Source: an uncultured Lachnospiraceae bacterium (lineage in GTDB: Bacteria > Bacillota > Clostridia > Lachnospirales > Lachnospiraceae). From it: 64,000 nt of DNA. This document shows, one piece after another, positions 7,843 to 16,430 of this stretch; the stretch's first letter is position 1, and every line of letters begins with the position of its first letter. Below the pieces are notes generated by a model that was not told where the DNA came from, did no database searches, and saw nothing but the letters and a program-made list of their open reading frames with translations. The DNA lies in NCBI GenBank assembly GCA_949471785.1, contig CASWRE010000001.1, positions 62,001-126,000 of the forward strand, read 5' to 3'. Made by a program: the position numbers and the translations under genes.

Positions 7843-8642
7843 ATCCCCTCTTGCCCATCCGCAACGATGAGCCCCACATCAAACTTTTGGAGAATCTCCA
7901 TCTGGGTATCCGTCAGCTTTCTGTCGCAGATCAGATGATCCACCAGATCCAGGGTTGCCAGCATGACGCCGCCGCTCCTGCCGATCTTGGTATGATCCGC
8001 CGTAAAATAAACCTGGTCCGCCGCCTGCATCAGATACTTCTTCGCCTCCGTCTCATACATACTGATATCATAGATCGTACCGTCTTTTCCCAATCCATAT
8101 GCCGAAAAAAACACCTTATTCGGATGAAATTTCCTTGCCATCTCATTGGCAAAATCCCCCACGCAGGAGAAAAAATCTCTGCGGAATATCCCGCCCAGAG
8201 ATATAATCGTATGGCTGTTCGACATGCTGAAATTATCTTCCAGAAGCACCCGCACAGAATTGGTAATTACGGTCACTTTGCGGTCCGGATCTATGTATTT
8301 GAGAAGAGCCAGATTGGTAGAACTGTTGTCCACAAAGATCGTATCCCCATCCTGAACCAGCGACGCCGCCTTTTTGCAAATCCGCTCCTTTTCCCGCGCA
8401 CACTGTTTTACTCTGTATATGTATTTTATTTCGGAAGGATCGCCGGACTGCTGCAGGCCGATCGCGCCGCCATGAGTACGCTTGAGCAGTTTCTCCTGCT
8501 CAAGCTCGCTTAAGTCCTTGCGCAATGTCTCCTTGCTCACATTCAGCTCCCTGGCCAGCTCCGCCACCTGTATCCTTCCCAGAACCTCCAGACGCTCCAA
8601 TATCTGCTGTTTCCTCTCAATGCCGAAATTCTTTACGCTCAT
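7839..8642 (-). CDS. DeoR-family sugar-phosphate-responsive regulator
   Basis: 267 residues. The N-terminal winged helix is typical (KQQILERLEVLGRIQVAELA then VSKETLRKDLSELE then THGGA), followed by a sugar-phosphate isomerase-like sensor domain with VFVDNSSTNLAL and TVITNSVRV. These repressors usually release DNA when a phosphorylated intermediate binds. The ATG at 8642 is preferred over 8657 because GGGGGA lies six bases before it. It heads the kinase/M24/UPF0303/AroE-like operon and lies 104 bp after the ABC permease gene, so it may control both the transporter and the kinase arm. Confidence 0.88.
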   Translation of the reverse strand: MSVKNFGIERKQQILERLEVLGRIQVAELARELNVSKETLRKDLSELEQEKLLKRTHGGAIGLQQSGDPSEIKYIYRVKQCAREKERICKKAASLVQDGDTIFVDNSSTNLALLKYIDPDRKVTVITNSVRVLLEDNFSMSNSHTIISLGGIFRRDFFSCVGDFANEMARKFHPNKVFFSAYGLGKDGTIYDISMYETEAKKYLMQAADQVYFTADHTKIGRSGGVMLATLDLVDHLICDRKLTDTQMEILQKFDVGLIVADGQEGI

Positions 8643-8677
8643 TTGTTGTCCCCCCATCGAAAATTAATTAACATTTC

Positions 8678-8691
8678 TGAATAATCATTCA
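8678..8691. promoter_or_regulatory. Candidate operator upstream of deoR
   Basis: A 14-bp palindrome, TGAAT AATC ATTCA, 36 bp upstream of the DeoR start in an AT-rich gap between the permease and regulator. Position fits an autoregulatory site; no second copy was found to support it. Confidence 0.3.
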
Positions 8692-8746
8692 ACAATATTT
8701 CATATTTTAACGTAAAGAATCGTCTTTTGCAATCTCTCAATCAGCA

Positions 8747-9730
8747 TTAACGAATTTCTCCGCTGAATTTTATACTGTCCACCATAACGGCGAGGAAAAT
8801 AATCACGCCGCGGAATATGGTATACACATAAGCCGACGCTCCGATCATCGTCAGTCCGTTGATGATTGCCTGTACCATGACGATACCGATGATCGCCCCC
8901 GGAAATACCCGGCCTTTTCCGCCGAAGAGGCTGGCGCCCCCGATAACGGAAGACGAGATTACCACAAACTCATCGCCCTGGGAAAAGTTCGGATTGATAA
9001 CCCCCAGATTACAGGCGCTCAGCATACCCGCAATACCGCACAGAGCCCCACAGATCATATAGGCAAAAAATACGGTCCGCGGCCCGTTGATGCCCATCTT
9101 GTTAGCCCCCTGCAGATTATTCCCACAGGCATAGAGCTGACGCCCGAACTGCGTGCAGGTCAACACGATATGAGCAATGACCACGACGCCCAGAAAGATA
9201 AAGACGAAAGCGGATATCCCCAGGAATTTGGCGCTGGCCAGCGTCATAACCTTGTTATCCAGAAACATCATCTGCTGATTGGTGAGAAACAGAGCCATTC
9301 CCCGGGCCACCGAGTATGTAGCCAGCGTCACAATAAAAGGAACGATCTTCACCTTCGTTACAAAGAATCCGTTGATTGAGCCAATCACAAGGCCGCACAG
9401 ACAGGACGCGACGAAACATACAGGCAGCGGCATGCCCAGATTATTCAGGAATGTACCTCCCACCACCGCCGATATATACATGTTCATTGACACCGATATA
9501 TCAATACCGGCTACAATCAGCACAAAAAACATGCCGACACAGGCGATGCCCAGCACCGAGGATGTTCTCAAAATCAGCAGTATATTGCCGATCGTCAGAA
9601 AGTTGGGTTTCTGCACGGTAAAAAAGACGATCATGGCGATCAGTATCACATAGATACCGTAATCCATAAACAACTCTTTCGCCCGTTTTCCATCCGCTGT
9701 TTTCCCAGCTCTTGCCGTAACTTTTTCCAT
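8747..9730 (-). CDS. Sugar ABC transporter permease (RbsC/AlsC type)
   Basis: 327 residues with 8-10 hydrophobic segments, of the ribose-type (CUT2) permease family; the motif VSMNMYISAVVGG and the C-terminal GGASLFGGKGRVFPGAIIG loop are characteristic. The ATG at 9730 overlaps the ATPase stop (TGATG); a GTG at 9733 is an equally spaced alternative. It is the second permease of the importer; the first is at 11275. CUT2 importers usually have one permease gene forming a homodimer, so two different permeases imply a heterodimer. Confidence 0.9.
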   Translation of the reverse strand: MEKVTARAGKTADGKRAKELFMDYGIYVILIAMIVFFTVQKPNFLTIGNILLILRTSSVLGIACVGMFFVLIVAGIDISVSMNMYISAVVGGTFLNNLGMPLPVCFVASCLCGLVIGSINGFFVTKVKIVPFIVTLATYSVARGMALFLTNQQMMFLDNKVMTLASAKFLGISAFVFIFLGVVVIAHIVLTCTQFGRQLYACGNNLQGANKMGINGPRTVFFAYMICGALCGIAGMLSACNLGVINPNFSQGDEFVVISSSVIGGASLFGGKGRVFPGAIIGIVMVQAIINGLTMIGASAYVYTIFRGVIIFLAVMVDSIKFSGEIR

Positions 9731-11241
9731 CACATGGCACCTCCTACAGCGTATTTCATAATCTCTTCGGCCGAGTAATCCTCATTTTTGGTCAGTTCCC
9801 CGGTAAAGCGGTTGTTATTCATCACCAGAATCCTGTCGCAGACGCCCATCAGCTCCTCCACCTCGGAAGAAACCATGATGACGGCGGAATTCTGTTTCGC
9901 CAGATCCTGTATGATGGTATAGATCTCATATTTCGCGCCCACATCCACACCCTTGGTAGGCTCATCCAGCAGGAACACCTTCGGGTCGGACAGCACCCAT
10001 TTGGCAAATACCACTTTCTGCTGGTTACCGCCGGACAATGTGCCCGCCGTCTGCTCATTGGGGTCAAAGGTCTTGATGCGCAGGTCTTCCGTCATCTTCG
10101 CCGTACTCTCCCGCTCTTTACCCGCATTCATGAAGAAACGGCCGTTTCCCTTCCTGTGGGCCTTCAGACTGGACAATACGATATTTTCCCGCAGCGTCTT
10201 GGGCAGCAGAAGCCCTTCCTCACGACGGTTTTCCGTAATCAGCGCCATCCCGTTTTTAATACAGTTCTCCGGTTCCACCGGCTGAATCTGTTTCCCCCTG
10301 TAGATCACCTCGCCGGAACTCATGGGATCAAGACCGAAGATACAGCGCAGATATTCTGTCCTCCCCGCGCCCATCAGTCCAAAGATTCCCACGATCTCTC
10401 CCTCGCGCACACGCAGGCTCACCTTGTCAAAGCGTCCCTCCTGACAGATATCCTTCGTCTCGAAAACCACCTCGCCGATGGTCTTTTCACATGTGGGATA
10501 GATATTCGTCAGCTCCCGGCCCACCATTTCCTTAATAATCGTGGCGGCGTCCGCCTCGCTGGTCTTCCGCTGGGATATGATCTCACCGTCCCGCAGTACG
10601 GCAATTTCATCCGTCCGGGCAAACACGTCTTCCAAAATGTGGGAGATGAAAATAATTGACTTTCCCTGCTCCTTCATTTTATTGATGATCCCGAACAGCT
10701 TTTCCTTCTCTGCATTAGACAGGGATGTGGTCGGTTCGTCAAAAATAATAATTTTTGCATCCGCCATGATGGATTTCGTAATCTCCACCAACTGTCTCTG
10801 TCCCATAGGCAGAGACGCGATAATCGTATCCGGCGATATCTCTTCCGCGCCGACTTCTTTCAATTTTTCCTCCACTGTCCTGCGCATTTCCCGTTTATTT
10901 ACAATCCCCAGCTTATTTCTGGGCATATCCGTAATAAACAGGTTCTCTGTCACGCTCAGGTTCGTAAAAAGGTTCAGCTCCTGCTGTACGAAAGCAATAC
11001 CGGCCGCACCGGCGTCTTTGGGACTGGCAGGCCTGTATTCTGTCCCGTTCAGAAAGATCTCTCCGCCGTTTCTCTGGTAAATACCGCCCAGCACGTTCAT
11101 CATGGTTGATTTCCCCGCACCGTTCTCACCCACCAGACCCAGGATATGCCCCTTTTTCAGCGTAAGAGTGATATCCTTCAGTACCTGAACCTCGCCGAAG
11201 GATTTCGTAATATGTTTTAATTCCAATGCAATTTCACTCAT
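9730..11241 (-). CDS. Sugar ABC transporter ATPase with two nucleotide-binding domains (RbsA/AlsA type)
   Basis: 503 residues, two fused ATPase domains as in RbsA, MglA and AlsA. Domain 1 has Walker A GENGAGKST (about residue 37) and the signature SLPMGQRQ; domain 2 has the degenerate Walker A GLMGAGRTE (about 282) and the intact LSGGNQQK (about 400) with Walker B VFLLDEPTKG. It energises the importer at the inner face of the membrane. GGAG is ten bases before the ATG. It lies between two permease genes, 33 bp after the first. Confidence 0.93.
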   Translation of the reverse strand: MSEIALELKHITKSFGEVQVLKDITLTLKKGHILGLVGENGAGKSTMMNVLGGIYQRNGGEIFLNGTEYRPASPKDAGAAGIAFVQQELNLFTNLSVTENLFITDMPRNKLGIVNKREMRRTVEEKLKEVGAEEISPDTIIASLPMGQRQLVEITKSIMADAKIIIFDEPTTSLSNAEKEKLFGIINKMKEQGKSIIFISHILEDVFARTDEIAVLRDGEIISQRKTSEADAATIIKEMVGRELTNIYPTCEKTIGEVVFETKDICQEGRFDKVSLRVREGEIVGIFGLMGAGRTEYLRCIFGLDPMSSGEVIYRGKQIQPVEPENCIKNGMALITENRREEGLLLPKTLRENIVLSSLKAHRKGNGRFFMNAGKERESTAKMTEDLRIKTFDPNEQTAGTLSGGNQQKVVFAKWVLSDPKVFLLDEPTKGVDVGAKYEIYTIIQDLAKQNSAVIMVSSEVEELMGVCDRILVMNNNRFTGELTKNEDYSAEEIMKYAVGGAM

Positions 11242-11274
11242 GTATGCTCACTCCTAATTCATACTGTCTGCGTG

Positions 11275-12240
11275 TTACCGTGCTACTTTTCTGTCCATGC
11301 GAATCAGGTCGATACTGGCAGCCACCAGAATGATCAGGCCTTTGATCAATGTGATAAAGTAATAGGGAATGCCCAGGATGTTTAAGACACTGTCAATCAT
11401 GTTGATCAGAAGCGCGCCCATAACCGTATTGGCGATCTTGCCCCGCCCGCCGGCCGGACTGGTGCCGCCCACAATGATACTTCCCATGATATCGTTAAAC
11501 ATGGTGGCGCCATAGTTCACAGAACCGCTCTGCATATAGGCCAGCATCACGATACCGGCAATACCGGCACATACGCCGCTCAGGACATAGGCTTTAAAAA
11601 TCGTCTTGCGCGGGGAAACGCCGGAGATCAGGGCCGCCTTATGATTTGTCCCCACCGCATACAACTGCCTGCCGAACAGTGTTTTTGTCGTAATAATATG
11701 CATGACCAGGGCTACGCCGACGGCAACAATCAGCAGATAGGGGAATATGAAAATACTGCCCTTCCCGAATTTGGCAAAAGCCGACGGCATACCGGTGACG
11801 GAGGAACCTCCCGTGTAGACCACTGCCAACCCGTTAACGATCATCTGTGTGGCCATGGTAACGATAAAGGACGGCATCTTAAAAGTCGTGATAGAAAAGC
11901 CGTTGATAATCCCGAAGCCCAGGCCCAGCAGTACCATCACCAGGAGCCCGAGAATCAGCGCGCCGGCCGATCCGCCCAGGGGTCCTTTCGTGCTCATAAT
12001 CGATCCGCCGACCACCGTCGTCAAAGCGAGAAGAGCCGTACTGGTAAAATCAACGCCGCCGTTTAAGACCGTCAGATGCACGCCGCAGGCCAGGATGATC
12101 AACACACAGCCCTGGCTCAACAGACGTTCCAACGCAGCAAGGTTTGCAAATCCCGGGACGAATACCAGCGCAGCGATGAAAAAGACTGCAACAAACCAGT
12201 AGATTGCATCAATTGATTTCAATTTTTTTAGTGTATTCAC
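11275..12240 (-). CDS. Sugar ABC transporter permease (RbsC/AlsC type)
   Basis: 321 residues, multi-pass membrane protein of the CUT2 permease family. Typical stretches are LTVLNGGVDFTSTALLAL and GGTSPAGGRGKIANTVMGALL. The start codon is GTG at 12240, with GAGGTGGG seven bases upstream; no ATG is suitably placed. It follows the substrate-binding lipoprotein by 126 bp that contain a strong hairpin, and pairs with the permease at 8747. Confidence 0.9.
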   Translation of the reverse strand: MNTLKKLKSIDAIYWFVAVFFIAALVFVPGFANLAALERLLSQGCVLIILACGVHLTVLNGGVDFTSTALLALTTVVGGSIMSTKGPLGGSAGALILGLLVMVLLGLGFGIINGFSITTFKMPSFIVTMATQMIVNGLAVVYTGGSSVTGMPSAFAKFGKGSIFIFPYLLIVAVGVALVMHIITTKTLFGRQLYAVGTNHKAALISGVSPRKTIFKAYVLSGVCAGIAGIVMLAYMQSGSVNYGATMFNDIMGSIIVGGTSPAGGRGKIANTVMGALLINMIDSVLNILGIPYYFITLIKGLIILVAASIDLIRMDRKVAR

Positions 12241-12266
12241 GTTCTAACCCACCTCGTTTAGTTAGA

Positions 12267-12294
12267 GATTGGGCAGACCTGCATCTGCCCAATC
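12267..12294 (-). terminator. Hairpin between binding protein and permease genes
   Basis: A perfect 11-bp stem (GATTGGGCAGA / TCTGCCCAATC) with a six-base loop and no long T-run. A weaker, longer hairpin with TTTT lies at about 12310-12362. Such structures after the binding-protein gene usually stabilise its mRNA and reduce read-through, giving more binding protein than membrane parts. Confidence 0.7.
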
Positions 12295-12366
12295 TACATT
12301 CCTCAGTATGCAAAAGCCTTCCGTGACAGGATCTGTCATGTCATCCTGCCTCAGGCCTTCCGATTA

Positions 12367-13482
12367 TCAATAACCGGTAAAATCCGCGTAATCTGTTTCA
12401 ACATTCTGTGTGCTGACCTCGAAACCGGCATCGGTGTAATCCTGAGCTTCTTTTCCGCCGGCAGCATCCACAGCGGCCTGTACACAAAGTTTCGCCTGGT
12501 TCGTAGCGTCCTGAACGGATACTACATCCACATAACCCTCACGGATCGCGCTGACTGCATCGGCGGCGCCGACGAAAGTCACCAGTGTAACGTGGCCTTC
12601 CTCGCCTACCTTGGCATATTTGTCGAGCTGCTGCAGACCGGAGATAATGGACGGAAGCAGAGCATCGGAGGGGCTGAAGATGAAGTTCACCGTGTCATCG
12701 GCGGAGAAGGTATTCTGTACGCCTGCCAGAGCCTGATCACCCTTCCACTCGGTCGGAACTGTGGAAACCAGTTCAAACATGTCGGGATACTCGGCGATGG
12801 TCTCTTCGAAACCTTCCTGACGGGCGATGGCGTTTACGTCTGTCAGAGAACCCACCAGCTCCAGGCAGCGATATTTGGTGCCTTCCGGCGTGATGGATAC
12901 GATATACTCGATCTCACGTTTTACCATGGCTTTGTTATCACTGGAAATCGTGGCGTATACTTCGCAGCCTTCGCCTGCCGCGCGGTTAGCCATAATAACC
13001 GGGATATTGGCCGTGTTACACTCTTGAATAGCAGACACTACTGCCTCGCCGTCGGCCGGCGCGATGATGATGGCGTCCACGCCCTGGGAGATGAAATCCT
13101 CAATCTGCTGATTCTGTTTCTGTACGTCGTTCTCTGCCACGGACTCGGTATACTTAACGCCCAGCGACTCGCATTCTGCTTTGATCGTATTCTGGTACTC
13201 GGCCCACATCTGGGACTCGATCGCACACCAGGAAACGCCGATGGTGATATCGGACTTTTCTGTTCCTGCCTCGGAAGCCGCGCTCACTGCGGACTCTACC
13301 GCTGAGGCTGCCTCAGACGGCGCGCTGGAGGGCTCTGCCGGAGCCGACGCCTCGGGAGCTGCCGACGACTTGGTCTCTGAAGCCGCGCTGCTGGAACCGC
13401 CGCCTCCGCAGCCAACCATGCTGATAGCCATAACGCCTGCCATGGCGATGCCAAAAGCTTTTCTCAACATTTCTTTTTTCAT
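12367..13482 (-). CDS. Sugar-binding lipoprotein of ABC importer (RbsB family)
   Basis: 371 residues. The signal peptide MKKEMLRKAFGIAMAGVM is followed by a lipobox ending at Cys25 (SMVGC), then a Ser/Ala/Glu-rich linker to about residue 80, then a type I periplasmic-binding fold beginning DITIGVSWCAIESQMW. It would be anchored outside the membrane and deliver sugar to the adjacent permeases. The start at 13482 is set by AAAGGAG; a longer frame upstream would ruin the signal peptide. It is 71 bp after the PfkB-family kinase. Substrate cannot be read directly; allose, allulose or a related rare sugar is inferred from the enzymes of the divergent unit. Confidence 0.9.
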   Translation of the reverse strand: MKKEMLRKAFGIAMAGVMAISMVGCGGGGSSSAASETKSSAAPEASAPAEPSSAPSEAASAVESAVSAASEAGTEKSDITIGVSWCAIESQMWAEYQNTIKAECESLGVKYTESVAENDVQKQNQQIEDFISQGVDAIIIAPADGEAVVSAIQECNTANIPVIMANRAAGEGCEVYATISSDNKAMVKREIEYIVSITPEGTKYRCLELVGSLTDVNAIARQEGFEETIAEYPDMFELVSTVPTEWKGDQALAGVQNTFSADDTVNFIFSPSDALLPSIISGLQQLDKYAKVGEEGHVTLVTFVGAADAVSAIREGYVDVVSVQDATNQAKLCVQAAVDAAGGKEAQDYTDAGFEVSTQNVETDYADFTGY

Positions 13483-13512
13483 TTTGTTTACTCCTTTTGT
13501 TTTATTCATTAA

Positions 13513-13524
13513 TGGCATATGCCA
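13513..13524. promoter_or_regulatory. Palindrome upstream of binding-protein gene
   Basis: TGGCATATGCCA, a perfect 12-bp palindrome 30 bp before the binding-protein ATG. It may be an operator or a chance palindrome; no second copy was noticed. Confidence 0.25.
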
Positions 13525-13553
13525 AATAATGTCTCTGTCCTATAGTATCTCTG

Positions 13554-14483
13554 TTACAGCTTTTCAATATGTACCTGGTCTTTCAATTCCATCGCCCGGT
13601 CCAGTTCGAAACCTACCGTGCTGTTGGATTCCGCCGTCGCGGAAGATACCGCCGCCGCATAACGAAGTGTCTCCGTAAAGGGCAGGCCTTTATCAAAACC
13701 ATAGGCCATACCGCTTAAGAAAGCATCCCCGCAGCCAATCGTATTGATCACGCGAACCGCCATCGGGTGGATGCGGTACAATTCTTTCTGATACCACACA
13801 TAGGAACCCCTGCCGCCGCAGGTAACGGCGATACACTCGATCCCCGTCCCGGCCAGCTCGGTAATCCCTTCGCGCACGGCCTGATCGGATTCAATCCGCC
13901 TTCCCAGAATCTGTCCCAGCTCATCCTCGTTTGGTTTGATCATAAAAGGCTTTCTTTTCAGCCCCTCAACCAGATTCTCAGAGCTGGAATCCAAAAGGAC
14001 CCGGACATTTCTGTCAGCAAACCGATCCATCACTTCTATGTAAAAAAGCGGCGTCTCTGTATTGGAAGCATCGCCGGACAGTACCAGAATGTCGCCGGGC
14101 GCCACCGCTCTGTCCATCTTGTCCAGAAGAGACTCGCATTCCTCCCGGGTGATCCGCTTCCCTTTCTCGCTCAAAAGGGTACAGCACCCGTTTTCCTCCA
14201 CCACGGCATAATTGACCCGGGAGTCGCCGGAAGGATAATGCAGAAATCCGAGATCGATATACTCGTTCTTTAATTTATCTTCGATCCGCAGGCCGGTCTC
14301 GCCGTAATCAATACCGAAAGCCCTGTTCCTGCACTGCAGTATGCCCAGATTTACGGACACATGAGTCCCTTTACCGCCCAGCGCATCTCTTTGTCTCCTG
14401 ATCCGGTTTGTGTTGCCCCGGGAGAGTTCCTGCAGATAGATCATTCGATCCATGGCAGGATTAATGGTCAGTGTACATATCAT
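13554..14483 (-). CDS. PfkB-family phosphosugar kinase (1-phosphofructokinase / tagatose-6-phosphate kinase type)
   Basis: 309 residues of the LacC/FruK/Pfk-2 branch of the PfkB family. The opening ICTLTINPAMD is typical of this branch, with GGKGTHVSVNLG near residue 40, and the anion-hole and catalytic base motif INTIGCGDAFLSG near 250 (Asp is the base). These enzymes make a bisphosphate such as fructose 1,6-bisphosphate. The start at 14483 has GGAG five bases upstream; the open frame continues upstream through Lys-rich, T-tract sequence that is clearly leader. It is the first gene of the leftward sugar unit and could receive fructose 6-phosphate made by the AlsE-like enzyme. Confidence 0.88.
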   Translation of the reverse strand: MICTLTINPAMDRMIYLQELSRGNTNRIRRQRDALGGKGTHVSVNLGILQCRNRAFGIDYGETGLRIEDKLKNEYIDLGFLHYPSGDSRVNYAVVEENGCCTLLSEKGKRITREECESLLDKMDRAVAPGDILVLSGDASNTETPLFYIEVMDRFADRNVRVLLDSSSENLVEGLKRKPFMIKPNEDELGQILGRRIESDQAVREGITELAGTGIECIAVTCGGRGSYVWYQKELYRIHPMAVRVINTIGCGDAFLSGMAYGFDKGLPFTETLRYAAAVSSATAESNSTVGFELDRAMELKDQVHIEKL

Positions 14484-14554
14484 ACTCTTTCTCCAAACAC
14501 CCAAAAGCAAAAATCCAAACTCAACTTTGATTCTTTCCAAATTCTTCTTTTGCT

Positions 14555-14757
14555 TTTTCCGTTTTAATCTTTTTTTATTTTGTTTTGTTGGGTATATTCT
14601 ACTGTCTTTTTTGTTTTTTTGCAACTACTTTTGTTTCATTTCTTTTTTTTTGGGATATTTGGATAGTTTTTTTGTTTTTCTTTGTGTATTTCCTATAATA
14701 ATCATTTCAAAATTGTTTTTATACCCGTTTTATATTGCTTTTTCTTTTGTTTGATGC
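14555..14757. other. T-rich divergent promoter region
   Basis: About 200 bp of strongly strand-biased sequence: the plus strand is dominated by T-tracts (TTTTTT blocks spaced by G, C or A) and contains almost no other motif. It lies between the divergent kinase genes at 14483 and 14803 and holds promoters for both directions. Such tracts are stiff or curved and may aid activation or exclude other proteins; no palindromic operator was evident. Confidence 0.6.
14596..14624 (-). promoter_or_regulatory. Promoter of the leftward sugar operon
   Basis: On the minus strand, TTGCAA, 17 bases, TAGAAT, about 110 bp before the PfkB-family kinase start. Spacing and both boxes are close to sigma-A consensus. 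Confidence 0.7.
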
Positions 14758-14763
14758 TATAAT
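14735..14763 (+). promoter_or_regulatory. Promoter of the rightward als-like operon
   Basis: TTGCTT, 17 bases, TATAAT with an extended TGC just before the -10. The ROK kinase start follows about 40 bases later with AAAGGAGG in between. Strong match to sigma-A promoters. Confidence 0.8.
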
Positions 14764-14802
14764 CCGGGTAAATTCGGATGTAAAGGAGGCGAAGAACAAC
14801 AG

Positions 14803-15723
14803 ATGGCGCATACAACCACAGGCCCTGTGCCTTATATAATAGGAATGGACATCGGCGGTACCAACTGCAGGATCGGAGGCGTCTGCTCTGATCTGAAGCT
14901 GATGGAGCCAGTGGCCAAATATAACAGCCGGGCTCTTTTTAATACAGATGAGCCGGAGCAGATTCTGATTGAAATGATCGACAATTTCATCCGAACCCAT
15001 CCGGACGGCACGCCCGCCGGCATCTGTATCGGTTTTCCCGGCACGGTAAACAAAACAAAGGACACTGTTATATCCTGCCCCAATCTTCTGGCTTTTACGA
15101 ACCGGAATATTGCCGGGCCTCTGGAAGAGCATTTCCACATTCCCGTAGTGGCGGAACACGATGTCCTGCTGCTGCTCTCCTACGATATGAAGCTTCTGGG
15201 ACTTGAGGACGCAGACTGTATTGTTTCTTTTTATCTGGGAACAGGCTTGGGCAACGGCATTTACATACACGGACGGTTCCTGGACGGCAAGAACGGCGTC
15301 AGCGGTGAGTTGGGTCATATTCCCCTGTACGGAAAGACTGATCCCTGTCCCTGTGGAAACACTGGCTGCGCGGAACTATACTGTTCCGGCCGGGCGCTGG
15401 AACGTCTGCAGGAAGCCGCTTTTCCGGATATCCCTCTGGAATCCGTTTTTTCCCATTATGACCGCCTGCCCCGGCTCCATGAATTTATCGACTACATGGC
15501 TATGGCGTTTACCACGGAAATCAACATACTGGACCCCGACTATATCATTCTGGCGGGAGGCGTCATACAGATGAAAGATTTTCCTTATGATGATCTGTGT
15601 CGGCAGATCCGCCATTACGCGCGCAAGCCCTATCCCGAGCAGGCGCTGTGTTTCAAAGAAGGTTCCAACCACCCATTCGCAGGTATTTTAGGCGCAGGGG
15701 TATATATGTGGAATAGATTATAG
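14803..15723 (+). CDS. alsK: ROK-family sugar kinase, AlsK (allose kinase)-like
   Basis: 306 residues. The ATP-binding loop is IIGMDIGGTNCR; the ROK zinc and substrate motif is GELGHIPLYG followed by CPCGNTGCAELYCSGRAL, with the zinc-binding His and cysteines. From memory it matches E. coli D-allose kinase closely around YLGTG.G, GVSGELGHIPL and INILDPDYIILAGGV. It would phosphorylate an imported aldohexose at C6. AAAGGAGG lies 13 bases before the ATG, a rather long spacing. It is the first gene of the rightward unit and is followed 23 bp later by the AlsE-like epimerase, the same pairing as in the E. coli als operon. A glucose or mannose kinase remains possible. Confidence 0.82.
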   Translation: MAHTTTGPVPYIIGMDIGGTNCRIGGVCSDLKLMEPVAKYNSRALFNTDEPEQILIEMIDNFIRTHPDGTPAGICIGFPGTVNKTKDTVISCPNLLAFTNRNIAGPLEEHFHIPVVAEHDVLLLLSYDMKLLGLEDADCIVSFYLGTGLGNGIYIHGRFLDGKNGVSGELGHIPLYGKTDPCPCGNTGCAELYCSGRALERLQEAAFPDIPLESVFSHYDRLPRLHEFIDYMAMAFTTEINILDPDYIILAGGVIQMKDFPYDDLCRQIRHYARKPYPEQALCFKEGSNHPFAGILGAGVYMWNRL

Positions 15724-15746
15724 ACAAGAACAAGGAGGAAACTGAC

Positions 15747-16409
15747 ATGAACAAAGTATCGCCTTCCGTCATGTGTATCAACACGATGGAGCTGAAAGAA
15801 AAAATCACCGCCCTCGACAACGCCCATGTGGATCTCTATCACATCGATATCATGGACGGGCATTTTGTTCCCAATTTTTGTCTCAACGGATACATTATGA
15901 AAGATATTGCCGCCGTTTCCAAGACGCCTATGGACGTACATCTGATGGTCACGAATCCCACCGAGTACATAGAGTATTTCGCAGAGTGCGGCGCCGCCTA
16001 CATCACCATGCACCTGGAGACTCTGGTACATCCGGTACGCGCGCTGAAACGCATCCGTGAACTGGGTGTCAAAGCCGGCATCGCCATCAATCCGTCCACC
16101 AATATCGACCGGCTGGCCTATATGCTGGACGATATTGACCTGATTTGCATCATGACCGTAGAGCCGGGCTTCGCGGGACAGACATTAATTCCCGCCACCA
16201 TTGACAAAATCACCGCCGTGCGCAAAATGTTCTCCGACGCCGGAAAGGACGTGGAAATCATGGTGGACGGCCAGGTCAAAGAGACCACGGCGCCCAAACT
16301 GGTGGCTGCGGGGGCCAATGTCCTGGTGGTGGGGACTTCCGGCCTGTTCAATGTATACACCCCCGAGGAATACCCAAGGGCTATTCAGTTTTATCAAAAC
16401 ATTGCATAA
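15747..16409 (+). CDS. alsE: D-allulose-6-phosphate 3-epimerase-like (AlsE)
   Basis: 220-residue TIM-barrel epimerase of the Rpe superfamily. Metal and catalytic residues are in HIDIMDGHFVPNF (about 33-45), VHLMV, MTVEPGFAGQ (about 139-148) and MVDGQV; the end of the barrel reads VGTSGLFN. The MC after SPS at the N-terminus, HFVPN, PGFAGQ and GTSGLFN are shared with E. coli AlsE rather than with ordinary Rpe (compare the Rpe at 2886: SVLSADF, PGFGGQ, AGSSVFN). Predicted reaction: allulose 6-phosphate to fructose 6-phosphate. AAGGAGG precedes the ATG; the next gene starts 21 bp after. Confidence 0.82.
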   Translation: MNKVSPSVMCINTMELKEKITALDNAHVDLYHIDIMDGHFVPNFCLNGYIMKDIAAVSKTPMDVHLMVTNPTEYIEYFAECGAAYITMHLETLVHPVRALKRIRELGVKAGIAINPSTNIDRLAYMLDDIDLICIMTVEPGFAGQTLIPATIDKITAVRKMFSDAGKDVEIMVDGQVKETTAPKLVAAGANVLVVGTSGLFNVYTPEEYPRAIQFYQNIA

Positions 16410-16430
16410 CAAACCATTCAGGAGGCTATT

